Assembly (NCBI GenBank): GCA_030407005.1 | Contig: JAUDYN010000009.1 | Span: 1,178,001 to 1,242,000 of the forward strand | DNA from: Desarmillaria ectypa | Lineage: Eukaryota; Basidiomycota; Agaricomycetes; Agaricales; Physalacriaceae | Direction of reading: 5' to 3' | Length of the DNA: 64,000 bases | In this document: positions 36,721 to 47,049 of the stretch, piece by piece | Layout of the letters: each line of letters begins with the position of its first letter | How positions within the stretch are numbered: the stretch's first letter is position 1 | Notes under the pieces: generated by a model | What the model saw: only the letters and a program-made list of their open reading frames with translations | Databases searched by the model: none | What the model was told of the DNA's origin: nothing | Made by a program: the position numbers and the translations under genes

Positions 36721-38250
36721 CAGTTCCAGCTTTGTGTTGAAGAACAAAGTGGTATTCCACTAGTTCAGTGACCCACTGAGCTTGTCAGCGATTCAACTTC
36801 TGGGGTTTCTGGAAGTATTGGAGATTCTGGTGGTCAGTCCAGATCTCAATGGTCTCTTTGGCGCCCATGAGGTAGTGACGCCATTCTTCTAGTGCCAACA
36901 TGATTGCTAGCAACTCCTTGTCGTAGATTTCATAATTATGCTCAGTGACGGTGAGCGCTTTTGACATGAAGGTGACTGGTCTCCATTTTTCTTCCTTTTC
37001 TTGACTTAGGATGGCACCAATGGCTCTGTCACTAGTGTCGGCCTCGACTCGGAACTTTCCATCATCCGAGGGAATTGTAAGAACTACGTTTGTTGTCATC
37101 AACTTCTTGAGTTGATTAAATGCCTGTTCCTGTTCTGATCCCCATGTCCAGTCTACCTTTCTGGTTAACTGAGTAAGAGGATGCACTATCTTGGAGTAGT
37201 CCTTGATGAACTTCCAGTAGAAGTTCATGAATCCCAAGAATGACTGTAGCTCCTTCTTTTTTGTTGGGGTTGGCCATTCTGCTATGCCTGCAATCTTGAT
37301 TGGGTCCATGCGAATGGCATCTTCGCTGATGATTACTCCAAGGTATTTGGTCTCAAGTACCTTGAACTCACATTTCTCTGCCTTGAGGAACAATTTGTTT
37401 TCTCGAAGATGTTGGAGTACTTGTCGTACTACATCTCAGTGTTCTGACAAGGATTTGGTGAATATAAGTATATCATCGAGGTAAATCATGACTTTTCCTC
37501 CAGCGATCAAATCCTTGAATATGTCATTCATCATCCACTGGAACGTGGCTGGTGAGTTTGTAAGTCTGAAGAACATAACCGTAGGCTCAAAGAGTCCTCG
37601 ATTAGTTCTGAATGTGGCCTTCTCTTCGTCTCCATCTCGAATATGGACATTGTTATATCCCCAGCGGACGTCCAGCTTTGAGAAGTACTTGGCTCCCCAT
37701 AATTTGTCAATAAGCTCAGAGATGAGTGGAAGGGGATAACAATTCTTGATTGTCATTTCATTCAGTTTTCGGTAGTCCTGAACTGGTCGTAAGGAGCCAT
37801 CCTTTTTCTTGACAAAGAAGAAAGGAGAAGCGAAAGGGGATTTCGAGGGACAAATACATCCTGAGTCTAAGTTCTCATCTAAGAACTTGTCCAATTGTTC
37901 TTGCTCATTTCGATTGAGTGGGTACACCTTGCAATCCAAGGTAGATTTTGTGTTAGGGACCAATTCGATTGCATGGTCCCAGGGTCTTCTCTCTGGTAAT
38001 TTGTCAAAGCTTTCTTTAGAGAATAGATCTCTGAAGCTTTGATACTGAGGAGGCATGAGCTCCTCAAATGTCTGTTTCAGTTTTTCAGCGTTGGCGGCTG
38101 TGGCCAGCTCGTTTGCATGATGGATGGCACGGAGTATGATTTCTTCTTGCATATTTATGGCAAGAATACTTTCTCCTTCTTCGAGCTCTTTGTCCCATCA
38201 GTCTTCTTCATCTGCATTGGGCAAAGTGAAATGGTTTTGGACGCAATGAC
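36720..38250 (-). pseudogene. TE-I reverse transcriptase and RNase H
   Basis: RT starts after FRDLFSKESFDKLPERRPWD and includes [19 protein letters not shown] and the palm motif YLDD at 37472-37483 (IYLDDILIFTK). The connection SFLGFMNFYWKFIKDYSK leads to RNase H with FRVEADTSDRAIGAILSQ and YEIYDKELLAIMLALEEW, ending KADLLSR. The open stretches are 238 and 202 codons, separated by one TGA (SEH stop DVVRQ). Polymerase and RNase H make the DNA copy of the element RNA in cytoplasmic particles. Confidence 0.9.
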
Positions 38251-38299
38251 ATTGTCCGAATGTCAAAGTCCCCACCTTCCAGTTGACGAAAGGGTTATG

Positions 38300-38640
38300 G
38301 CATTTAAGCCAGTCATGGCCCAAGTACACAGTCTTGGAGCCTAGGTCAGTGACCACAAGGTCAATTCATTCGCTATGTCCTCCAATGGTCATTCGGAGTT
38401 CTATGAATTCTGTAATGTCCCCTGCCTTATTGCATGTTCTGTCAGCATTATAGACCGGTATAGGGGCTGTGGCCTTCCTGGTGTCCAACCAATGTTGCTG
38501 GACATAAGTTCAGTTGATAGAGCTGCCTGTGTAGCCACTATCCAACAATGCTCAGGTTGTCAAGGTCTGTTTCCCAGTACATGGGGAAAGTTGGATATCC
38601 ACCAAGAAGTCCTGTCCGGAACTCTTGGTACCATGAATGT
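38300..38640 (-). pseudogene. TE-I protease domain
   Basis: Retropepsin-type domain. The active site ALLDSGYTGSSIN is intact. TGA stops occur just before ALLDSG and inside INxTYVQQ, both where related copies have Arg or Gln. The conserved YNADRTCNKAGDITEFIEL and LGHDWLKCHNPFVNW blocks follow. It would mature Gag and Pol. Confidence 0.85.
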
Positions 38641-39599
38641 AATGAATCAGTTCATGTAGTTCATAGAGCTGTTCTCGGGCTATACTCCCTCCTGTCTTTA
38701 AGCTTTGAATAAGCTCATCATTGATTTCTCCAAGTCATTTGGGATGTACCCAAATGGAGAGAACTGCCTTGGCGATTGCCAAATTCTTGGAGTCGCATAC
38801 TGCATGCATTGTCCAGTCAATTCTGAATGGTCTAAACCATTGGAAATCATTCTGCTTCCCTGTATGTTCGGAAGACTTGTCTTGCTTCCCTGTGCATTTG
38901 GAAGTGTCTGATACCCCCTTGTTAGGATAGGTGTCGGGTTTGACGCTTCCCCTTGCATTTGGAAGGTCAATGGTCTGTGGTTCCGGTGTTCTGGATATCG
39001 GGGTACTGGCTTTGGATTGGCTGACTTGCCACATCCTAAAAGCCATGTCATCTTCTTCGTCGGGTACTTTAATGATAGTAGTTCTGCTGAAATGCCCCCT
39101 TTTTACCACCTGGGCACTAGCGGGATCCTGTTCCTTTTCTTCAGCCGGCACCACTCGCAACGGAGTTTGAATTTCCTTGGTCATTGACTCCCAGCTAGTG
39201 CCTAAGGTGACCTTTGCTTGCCCTGCTGCTTGAGGTGGGTACTGGGACGGTCGGACTTCTTGGAGGCCCGAAGGAGTCCTGCCTACTGGTCCCTGCTCAT
39301 CACTGTGCGCTCAGCGGCATATCTGGTGAGCTCTGCTTGTTGGACTTTGTTGTGGCACCAACACCACTTGGCAAGTCCCGCTCCAGTTCGTCGGAGGCTC
39401 GGGATTTGTCACTACAGATACTTGTGTCAGCATCTTCTAGGAGGATGACGTACCTGTTTGTTCTTGCTGATTCTTGTTCAGTCTTCGGCTTTGATTTCTG
39501 TGAAGTCATAGATATATTTGTTTTCATACGTAATTGTCTGTTTTCATAGTAATCAGTCTGACCCGCAGAAACCAAGGACACACCTTGAGACTTGGGCAT
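38640..39599 (-). pseudogene. TE-I N-terminal Pol spacer
   Basis: Pol opens at the ATG 39599-39597, inside the 3' strand of the gag-stop hairpin: MPKSQGVSLVSAGQTDYYEN, 99 codons to a TGA at 39300. Further conserved blocks (QVVKRGHFSRTTIIKVPDEE, WFRPFRIDWTMHAV) lie at 38735-39184. I recognise no domain. Imperfect 20-bp direct repeats (38852, 38882, 38944) interrupt it and are not seen in the other copies. Confidence 0.55.
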
Positions 39600-39626
39600 G
39601 CAAGGGGAATCGAACCCTTGATGCCC
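39594..39626 (-). other. Gag-stop hairpin, TE-I
   Basis: Fully paired. The outer stem is GGGCAT/ATGCCC, the inner stem CAAGGG/CCCTTG, with one bulged C and the loop TTCGATTC. The gag stop TAG is 39626-39628 (minus) and supplies the first stem base. The pol ATG (39597-39599) is in the 3' strand of the outer stem, in the -1 frame relative to gag. Confidence 0.8.
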
Positions 39627-42209
39627 TACTCTTTTACCTCCTCGATCTTGGAGGTGCTTGGCACCACTGCATCAGTGGGCCCCACATATCTCACAATGTT
39701 CTTCTCTTTTCTCATAGGGCAATCCCTGCTCAGGTGACCCTTTTGATCACACCTGAAGCAGTGCCCCTCGGCTCATTGCCGGTCTAAGTCCATGGGCTTC
39801 CCTGCCCCTCCGTACATCATCCACTTACTGGTTCCAGCATCGCGACTGGTTCCTCCACTCCCAGCAGTCAGCTTTGGAGCCAAGGAACTTGTCGCCCCAG
39901 TGGTGTTCTTGCCACTGGGCTGCTGTTGTTGGGGATGTGGGCCCTGCTTCTGGCTGTCCTGAGGCGTACTAGTGGTCTGGTCAAAGACCCATTTCCGCTG
40001 CCTCTCTTCATACATCCAGAGGATGCATTCTTTCCACTCTGGATATGAGCACGGAATACTCATGCCCATATTTGATATAAAGGTCATGTATGAGCTAGGC
40101 ACTCCTAGTCACACTGCCTTCACCATTGTGCCATGTTCGGCCTCATCAGTTCTTTGGCCTGCTAACTTGGCTTCTTCTTCCAGCTTCTGGAAGTAGTGGG
40201 AGGCGGGTTGTGCTCCCATGTGCTTTTCATGGATCTCCTCGATGGCGGGATCCCAGAATTGTCTTGTGATGAGGTCGACGAAGTTGGCCCAGTTGGGGTA
40301 TCGGAAGTGGGTGACAGTGCTGTCAAAGGCATTGCCTACCCAGTATTCGGGTCTCTTGTAGACCCACCAGTCCTTGGCGGCGCCTTCAAAATGAGACATC
40401 GTGAATAGTACCAGGTGTGATGGCACCTGGAAATAGTGTCGAAACACTTCGAAATAGGTGATGCAATTGCCTATGAAGCATTCAATGTCATCATGGTCCC
40501 CCTTGAATGGGGCGGGGACCTTGACGAGGGTCGGCTTGATGCCCAGATAGGGGGCATCAGCAGTGGCATTCCCGACAGGGTTCGGGATTGGGTCAGGAGG
40601 TCCCTGACTGGGGGGTGGTCTTGGGATCAAGTATCGATCCAGCCTGTAACCTGGGTAGCCTCTTGGCAGCCCCATTGGTCTTCTCCATTCCGGTTCTTTC
40701 TCCTTCTCCTGAACCTTGAGGTAGTCCGCCAATGTCTTGCAGGCAGAATCCTCCCTGTTGAGTTCTTCATGCATCTCTGCAATGCACCGTTCCTTTTCCA
40801 GCAACTCACTTCTCATCTGTTGCCAGACTTCTTCTGCCGTGGCAGGGGTTCTTGATGCCCCTACAGTGGTGTTTCCTGCAGGGGCTCCTTCTGCTTCCAT
40901 TTCTTCTCCTGCCCCTGCAAAGAGAGGACTACCACCCTGATAAGGGTGGTATCCTTGGTGACATGCCCTATGGTGTGGGGGCGAATCAGGGAGTGGCCAT
41001 GGGTTTGCGACCGGGGTATCCGGTGGATGATCCGGATGTATTTCATATTGGGGATGGTGGTATTCCATCCTGCCATAGTAACCTGTATCATAGGTTAACA
41101 TATCATACTGGGGCCTTTGCCCCCAATCACTCCTCTCTTGCCACCTCCAACCTCCATAAGTGTCAGAGGGTCCTCTCCAGTTCTCACTGCTCCTCTGGAT
41201 CTCTGGGCTGAAGCCCTGGAAAGAAATCCCCTGCGGAGGGGCGGAAAATGGTCTGGTCATGATTTGCACATATCCGGAGGTTGACGATATTGGCCCTGGC
41301 AGAGCTGGGCCCATCGAAGGGAATTCTGATGGGGTTGCCCCTGTTAAGGGCCAACCACTCATCCATGTCGATCCTGGGTTCTTTCCAGAGATCTCAGGCT
41401 TCGACATTCCATCGTCGAACCTCCCATGCTGCAGTCTGGAATGGACCGAAAATTCTTCGGTTGACCTCAGAGAGGTCGGGCCAGATGAAGTCTTCCCTGT
41501 GCAGGTTGAAGGGGTCATCGGCAGCACAGGGAGGGGCTAGGACCAGGGCGTCATCTCCGATGATGTCATCATTGGACTCATCATTGGAGATTTCGATGAT
41601 GGGGAGAGAGGAGAGAGAGATGGACTCTCCTTCCTCTGGCCAGGCCTCATGACCCCAGGGGCCATAAGGGTGGTTTCAATCCATGGCAGGATCGTCAGGG
41701 TGGTGGGGTCTGACTATGCTGGACCCTCTATTATTATTGCTGTTGGGCGATGGGGAATCTGATCTCCACTGGGATATGCGGAGGGTGGGGGTTCTTGGAT
41801 GAGAGGGGGGGCTGGGGTTCATCCAGTGCAAGCTGAATGTCCCGCATGTATTCTTGGGCCGCTGTGTGGGCAGCTGTTGGTCGCTCCAGTGTGACAGTGG
41901 GTCGTTCCATCTGGTAGCAGAGGAGGACAGCTCTCACATTATGTATGTGAGCAGAGGAGGGCCCGGCAACTGGGGTCCGAATTGTTGAGGGCCCTGGAGT
42001 TGGGGGCCTCAGGTCAGTGCTCCCCTCAGAGGAGGAGGCAATTGTGAAATGGGCATGGGGATGGACAAGTGATACTTTCTCTCATTCTCCCAATCTTGCA
42101 GGGGGTATCCCCCGGGGAACGACATGGGTGGTTGGTGGGGCGGGGCAGGGTAGTGGGTCGGATTGTCAGGGCTGCCTTTGTCTAAGCAGTGCCCAGATTT
42201 CTTCCTCAT
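39626..42209 (-). pseudogene. TE-I Gag
   Basis: Capsid/nucleocapsid precursor. The likely start is MRKKSGHCLDKG at 42209. The N-terminal blocks are DDPFNLHREDFIWPDL (about 41490) and MDEWLALN (41366). The longest open stretch is 472 codons (41527-40109), with YDTGYYGRMEYHHPQY, a helical LEKERCIAEMHEELNRE and the core FKGDHDDIECFIGNCITYF, KDWWVYKRPEYW. A TGA at 40106-40108 replaces Arg in VKAV-R-LGVPSSY; the frame then continues to the intact knuckle CFRCDQKGHLSRDC (39719-39760) and TAG 39626-39628. MDEWLALN is in a different frame from the later blocks. Confidence 0.88.
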
Positions 42210-42363
42210 AAATTAATATGGCGAGGACCATAAAAAATGACAAAAGTATGGCACCACTGATAGCGATGCCAAGAGACATGGTTCAGGGTTCTTGGGGGTT
42301 TCTTTCTTCTCTGGGTATGGAGAAGTGCTTCTATACAGCTGGCATTAAAGAAGCAGAGGATGA

Positions 42364-42377
42364 TATCTCTTGTTTAA
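42364..42377 (-). promoter_or_regulatory. TE-I self-priming primer-binding site
   Basis: Sense TTAAACAAGAGATA starts right after the 5' LTR and is perfectly complementary (14/14) to the sense LTR segment TATCTCTTGTTTAA at 34618-34605. The 5' LTR copy (42533-42520) has one C-to-T mismatch. The paired LTR segment lies 33 nt after TATATAAA, where transcription should start, so the 5' end of the RNA could fold back and prime, as shown for Tf1 and sushi elements. Confidence 0.85.
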
Positions 42378-42800
42378 TATTAGGTACTGACTTGGGCACA
42401 TGACTTGGGACAGTCAGCTGATCTCTCTGGGCCATTATGTATTCAAACAATCACCCAAGATGAGAGATAGAAGCTAAGAGTCTTCAGTGTTGTGCGAACA
42501 AGAAGTATATGATGGTAATTTAAATAAGAGATAGAGTACAACTGTCTAGTTTACTCTGTTTATATAGTATTTCTATGGCATTATAATTAGATGAAATGCT
42601 ATGGTCCATGCACAAATGGTGTCGAAGTAGGACAATCCAGGAGGATCATAGAACCAATAGGGAGCGTCTAGGGTGACAGACAGTGAGAACTAGGGTTATA
42701 GCCAGTGAATAGCTGGATACGAGTCGGTTTCTTGAACAGATTAGATGGATGAGTCATGGATATGACTCGGATAAGATAAGATAATGGAAAAATCATAACA
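42378..42800 (-). repeat. TE-I 5' LTR
   Basis: 423 bp. The first base pair of the terminal TG is changed (TATTAGG). It ends AATCATAACA and is followed by the target duplication ATGAG. TATATAAA (sense) is at 42559-42566 and should drive the element. Confidence 0.95.
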
Positions 42801-43610
42801 ATGAGATCCTTGAACAGATCCTTCAGGAGTGGGTCAAAGCAAAGAAAGATGCTAAAGTGCAGGGAAGAAAACAAGAATGATTATTCAAGAAGGTCAAAGG
42901 TATGATATAATCTGCTAGAGAAAATCAGCCATCTGCTACAATATCAGCTTAACCTGAGCCAATAGCCAAAGGAAACACAAAGATACAGGATCTGCCCACT
43001 AAAGCTAAAGAACAGCAAGTGAAAATGAAGAAGGATCCATGTCAATACAAGCATGCAGCTCCCATCCTTCAGCCTGGTACAATAAAGGAACTCTATAACA
43101 GAGTACTAGACTCTAAGTTTGAAGTATCCATTAAGAAGTTGTATAAAGAGAGTCTAGCAATATGCTACAAGTTGAAAGAAGCTCTTACCAACTATAAAGT
43201 ACCTATAGAGATGCTGAAAGACACTAGAGCAGCTGCTGTTAGGCAAGATTCACTAGTCATAATGACTTTACAAAAAAGATGATATATGCATATAGTTATA
43301 GCAGATGAAGCAGCTGGATTATGAGTCTTAACTCTAGTCATTGATGGTCTGCATGAAGTGAAGGCAGTGTTAGATGAAGGCTCTCAAGTGGTAGCTATAT
43401 CTGCTGAAGTTTGAGAAAAATGCAGACTACCATTAGATCCATCTATCAAGATCTCTCTGACTAGTGCCAATGGTGAGACAAAATAGTCTCTAGACTTATA
43501 CAGAGATGTATCCTTCAACTTCAAAGGGTTAGAAGTTCATCTTCAAGTACATATTATAGAATACACTGTATATGATATTCTTCTGGAATAACTCTTCAGT
43601 ATTCTGATAA
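42801..43610 (+). pseudogene. TE-J Gag C-terminus and aspartic protease domain
   Basis: Continuation of the element split by TE-I. A Gag-like stretch (EILEQILQEWVKAKKDAKVQ) is followed by an 87-codon frame at 43019-43282. A protease-like domain with LDEGSQVVAISAEV (about 43375-43410) stands where related fungal Ty3 elements have LDSGSQIVAM, so the active-site Ser is replaced by Glu. It then runs through VHIIEYTVYDILLE to the junction with TE-K near 43610. This belongs to a Ty3 group different from TE-I, probably the same as TE-L. Confidence 0.65.
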
Positions 43611-43614
43611 GGAG

Positions 43615-45580
43615 AGCAGCAACTCTAGCTCCTCTCTTTTCCTCATCAAACTCCCAGATGATATCCTGCCCACACCTGCCCCCTAAGCTGATGATGACCC
43701 CCTTAATGCTCATGGCTCTAATTATGAGTGGCCAGAGCTCACCAATGTTGACTGGAGAATCCTTGAGACTTTCTAAACCAAAGCTTGAGAAATCAGAAGA
43801 TGAGATGTCAAGGCTAGAACCCCCTAGCCAGGAATCTGTCCTGATATAGACAAATACCTCATCCTCAATTGAGGAGATCTGATCTGAGGCTCCAGTGCCA
43901 ATACCACCATATGCATCTAAATACATGCCAACTAGAACCATAGCCTATATCCTCTATCAGCAGGAGATAGACTACTAGAATTATGACCAAAGACAGCTGA
44001 GGAATAGCAGAATCTGGAGTTCACTCTCCTGGTTCTCACCCATGAAGAGGGAGATCAGTCAGACCTAAACAGCTGAGGGCTTCAATTTTAAAATAAATAA
44101 TTTTATATATAATTATAGCACCTATCAGGGGTTGGGATCATATCAATCCCAATATTCCTTCTTGAACCAGTATGATTATCTGCCTGACACTCTCACAAAT
44201 CCTTCACAACCCCTCTCAGATTTACCACCATTCCTGCTAACTAGCTGAATCTGACAACACAACTTCTATCTCTATCAAGAAAGAAGTCTCTTATTTATGG
44301 AAGCAGGCAAAGACCCTGGCAGAAGTATAACACTACCAGAACCACCACAACTAATCTGAGAAGAACATCTCTAATAGGCCAAAGAAGAAATGATCTGAAA
44401 AAACCAGAAGATTGAGGAACTAAGATGGAAACTTGCTGCAGCTGAGGAACAGCATGACAGACATGCTATGATCTGGCAGTTCCCCATCAAGAGTAAGCAA
44501 CCAGACTGAGGATACCTCTAGAACCCACCCTTTGACCCACTCCTCTGACCTGATCAGTATTCAATTCTGCATCTACCCCCTGGGACAAGTGTCTCCTGAC
44601 CCCTCTCTCTATCCAGTCAGCAATACACCTGATGATGCACCCTACCTTGGTATCAAGCCCATGCTGGTACAACCCCCAAAGCTGTTCAAGAGTGACCATA
44701 ATGATATCAAATGATTTATAGGTGACTACATTGTCTATTTTGAAGTCTTCTGATATTACTTTCAGCTGCTCTCATATCTAGTATTATTCACAACCTCCCA
44801 CTTTCAGAGAGCCACTAAGGACTGGTGAGTGTACAAATGCCCTAAATACTGGGTATCCACCAACTCCACTGGTATCTCCACTCACTTTTGATATCTAGGC
44901 TGGGATGACTTTATGGAACTCATCATTCAGCAATTTCATGATTCTGCCATCAAAAGATTCATGAGAAGAAAATGTTTGATCTTCACATAGGGAATCAATC
45001 TGCCAGCCATTATTTCCAGAAGTTGGAGAAAGAAACAAAGCTTACCAGATGACACACTGATGAGAACAAACATGGCATTCTGGTAAAAGCAGTACAACTA
45101 AGAGTCTCCAGCTTCTATACCTTCTTCATCTCTAATATGGGTATTAATATCCTGCATACTTATCTCAAATAAAAAGAATGCATTCTCAGGATGTATGAGG
45201 AGTGCCAATGTAAGTGAGTCTTTGATCAAACTATAGGAGTCCTGCATAACAACCAGTGATGAGAAGACTATTGATTCTAACAGAATCCCAATAGTAAATC
45301 AACTACTGGGGTGACAAGTTTATTGACAGTCAAACTAGCTGCCAATTTTGGGATAGGCCATGACATAGCAACAGAAAGATGGATAATCTACAGGAGACAG
45401 GGGTGGCCTATGGAAATAAACAGATGCAGGATAGAAGGAAGGTGCTACCAATGCAATGAGAAGGGCCATATAGTCAAGGACTGCTCAAAAAAGAAAGGGT
45501 TTAGGGATGTGCACTCACTAGTGGTGACACCAAAGAATAAGAAGAAGATAGACTTGAAGGTAGAAGAGGTAAAAGACTAG
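43615..45580 (+). pseudogene. TE-K Gag
   Basis: The N-terminal block DDPLNAHGSNYEWPELTNVD is at about 43690-43750. The core FKSDHNDIK and the following FQLLSYLVLFTTSHFQRATKDW-like region lie at 44680-44830. The knuckle CYQCNEKGHIVKDC is complete at 45443-45484. The terminal TAG is 45578-45580. An 89-codon open stretch covers the C-terminus. Confidence 0.75.
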
Positions 45581-45612
45581 ACTGTCAAGAGTATGATTCT
45601 CCTTCAATAGCC
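45580..45612 (+). other. Gag-stop hairpin, TE-K (decayed)
   Basis: Same place and length, TAG at 45578-45580. The outer stem GACTGT/ATAGCC keeps three Watson-Crick pairs and a wobble. The inner stem CAAGAG/TCCTTC is partly lost. It is recognisable mainly by alignment with the intact copies. Confidence 0.45.
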
Positions 45613-46729
45613 AAGAATGATGCTGGTGTGCTCTCATCTTCTGCTAGTCAGACTTATAATACATTTTTAGATACTGCTGTAAATATTTCTACAAGCATTT
45701 GCAATAAGGATAGTACCCTTGCTTCTAATGTCACTTGCATGATTAGCAAACTAGTATAAGAATCAACAACCTGAAACCACTATAGTAAGCTGTTGAGCAG
45801 CAAGAATATGACTATTTATAACAAATCTCAATTCTCTGATAAAGCATGGGACATGCTAGGTGGTGCTAGAGCTGCAATATGAGCTATGCTCAGGATGAAG
45901 GCAAGTAGATGGGATGCTCTCAGGCCTCTAAAGTCAAAAATCTTAGCATCCTGCAGAAGGCCAAGTCATGCTTTGTCAGAGCTGATGGAGGAATCCTCAA
46001 GCATCTACCAAGACCAAGCAGGAGTAACAAACTCCAGAAAGATTATTGATGATGCTACAAGAGTGGCCACTTCCTGAGTCAGTAATCTTGGGAGTGGTCC
46101 AAGTGAATTGCTAGGCTCAGAGAAAAAGGGGCAAGCCAATCAGTCAATGGGTTAGGCCCAACCCATTATCTCAGAGCAACTCTTTGCCACCAGAAATGAC
46201 TCCTCCAGAAATCATGAATCCCACCCTAACTACTCTCTATCAGATGCTGATATAGCTGAAGAAGAGGAAGGATCTGCTAGCACTCAAGCAGTAAAAAGAG
46301 GGCTGAAGATCACTATGGTAGAGGTGCCCAATGAAGATGATGATACTGCCTTTCACATATGAGAGGAGAAGCAGCACAAGGCATAGGAAGATAATATGCT
46401 ATCTGCATCATTAGCTGAAGATGCTCAAACTATGATTTACAAAGAATTCATGATCTGCTCTAATGAGGGGGTATCCACCAACACTTGGTACAAACCCTTT
46501 GAGATAGACTGGACTCTGTGAGCAGTCTGAAATGCAAAAAACATGGCTGTTGTAAGAGCTGCTCTTTCTATATAGGTACATCCTAAATATACTAGTGAGA
46601 TTACTGATGAGCTTGTTGGAGAACTAAGAAGCAGAGATAAAAGTGCAAGGGAGCAATTCTTCAAGCTCTGCAAACCTATTTGCTATATTTGTGGCATAAA
46701 GAGCTCAGAATATGACTTCATAATAGAAG

Positions 46730-46990
46730 TACAACTTATCCTGTGTACCAGAATGCAGACCCTTTCTACCAAAGCATTATTCAATAGTGGCTACACTAGC
46801 AGCTCAATCAACTATTCCTATGTCCTGGAGTATGATCTCAGCACCTGAAAGGCCACTGCCTTCATTCTCATATACAACACTGATAGAACCCACAATAAAG
46901 TGAGTGATATCACTGAATTTGTCAAACTATGTATAACCATCAGAGAATATAATAAATGAATCAACCTTGCAGTCATGGATCTTGGCTCTA
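46730..46990 (+). pseudogene. TE-K protease, catalytic Asp changed to Asn
   Basis: Reads STKALFNSGYTSSSINYSY where the other copies have ALLDSG: the catalytic Asp codon is AAT, a single G-to-A change. The downstream YNTDRTHNKVSDITEFVKL block is conserved. Confidence 0.75.
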
Positions 46991-47049
46991 AGACAATCTA
47001 CTTGGGCCATGACTGGTTGAAGTGCCACAACCCAGTAATCAACTGAAAG

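Larger units (their letters stand above)
34463..42800 (-). mobile_element. TE-I: best-preserved Ty3 chromovirus
   Basis: 8,338-bp element with 423-bp LTRs at both ends and the 5-bp target duplication ATGAG (34458-34462 and 42801-42805). It is the most CG-rich element here and has the longest open frames. Gag and Pol are each interrupted only by isolated stops, about fifteen TGA and one TAG, mostly where an Arg (CGA) or Trp codon is expected. It is the youngest insertion in the window but still dead as read. Confidence 0.95.

Noticed and set aside
39594..39680. A tRNA gene at the gag end, because of the GGTTCGATTCC B box
   Set aside because: There is no convincing acceptor, D-arm or anticodon arm upstream, and the upstream bases are conserved gag codons. 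The hairpin alone explains the pattern.
34919..40108. Recoding of TGA as an amino acid in these elements
   Set aside because: TGA sites are explained by CGA/TGG decay. SMC2 terminates with TGA and uses standard codons.
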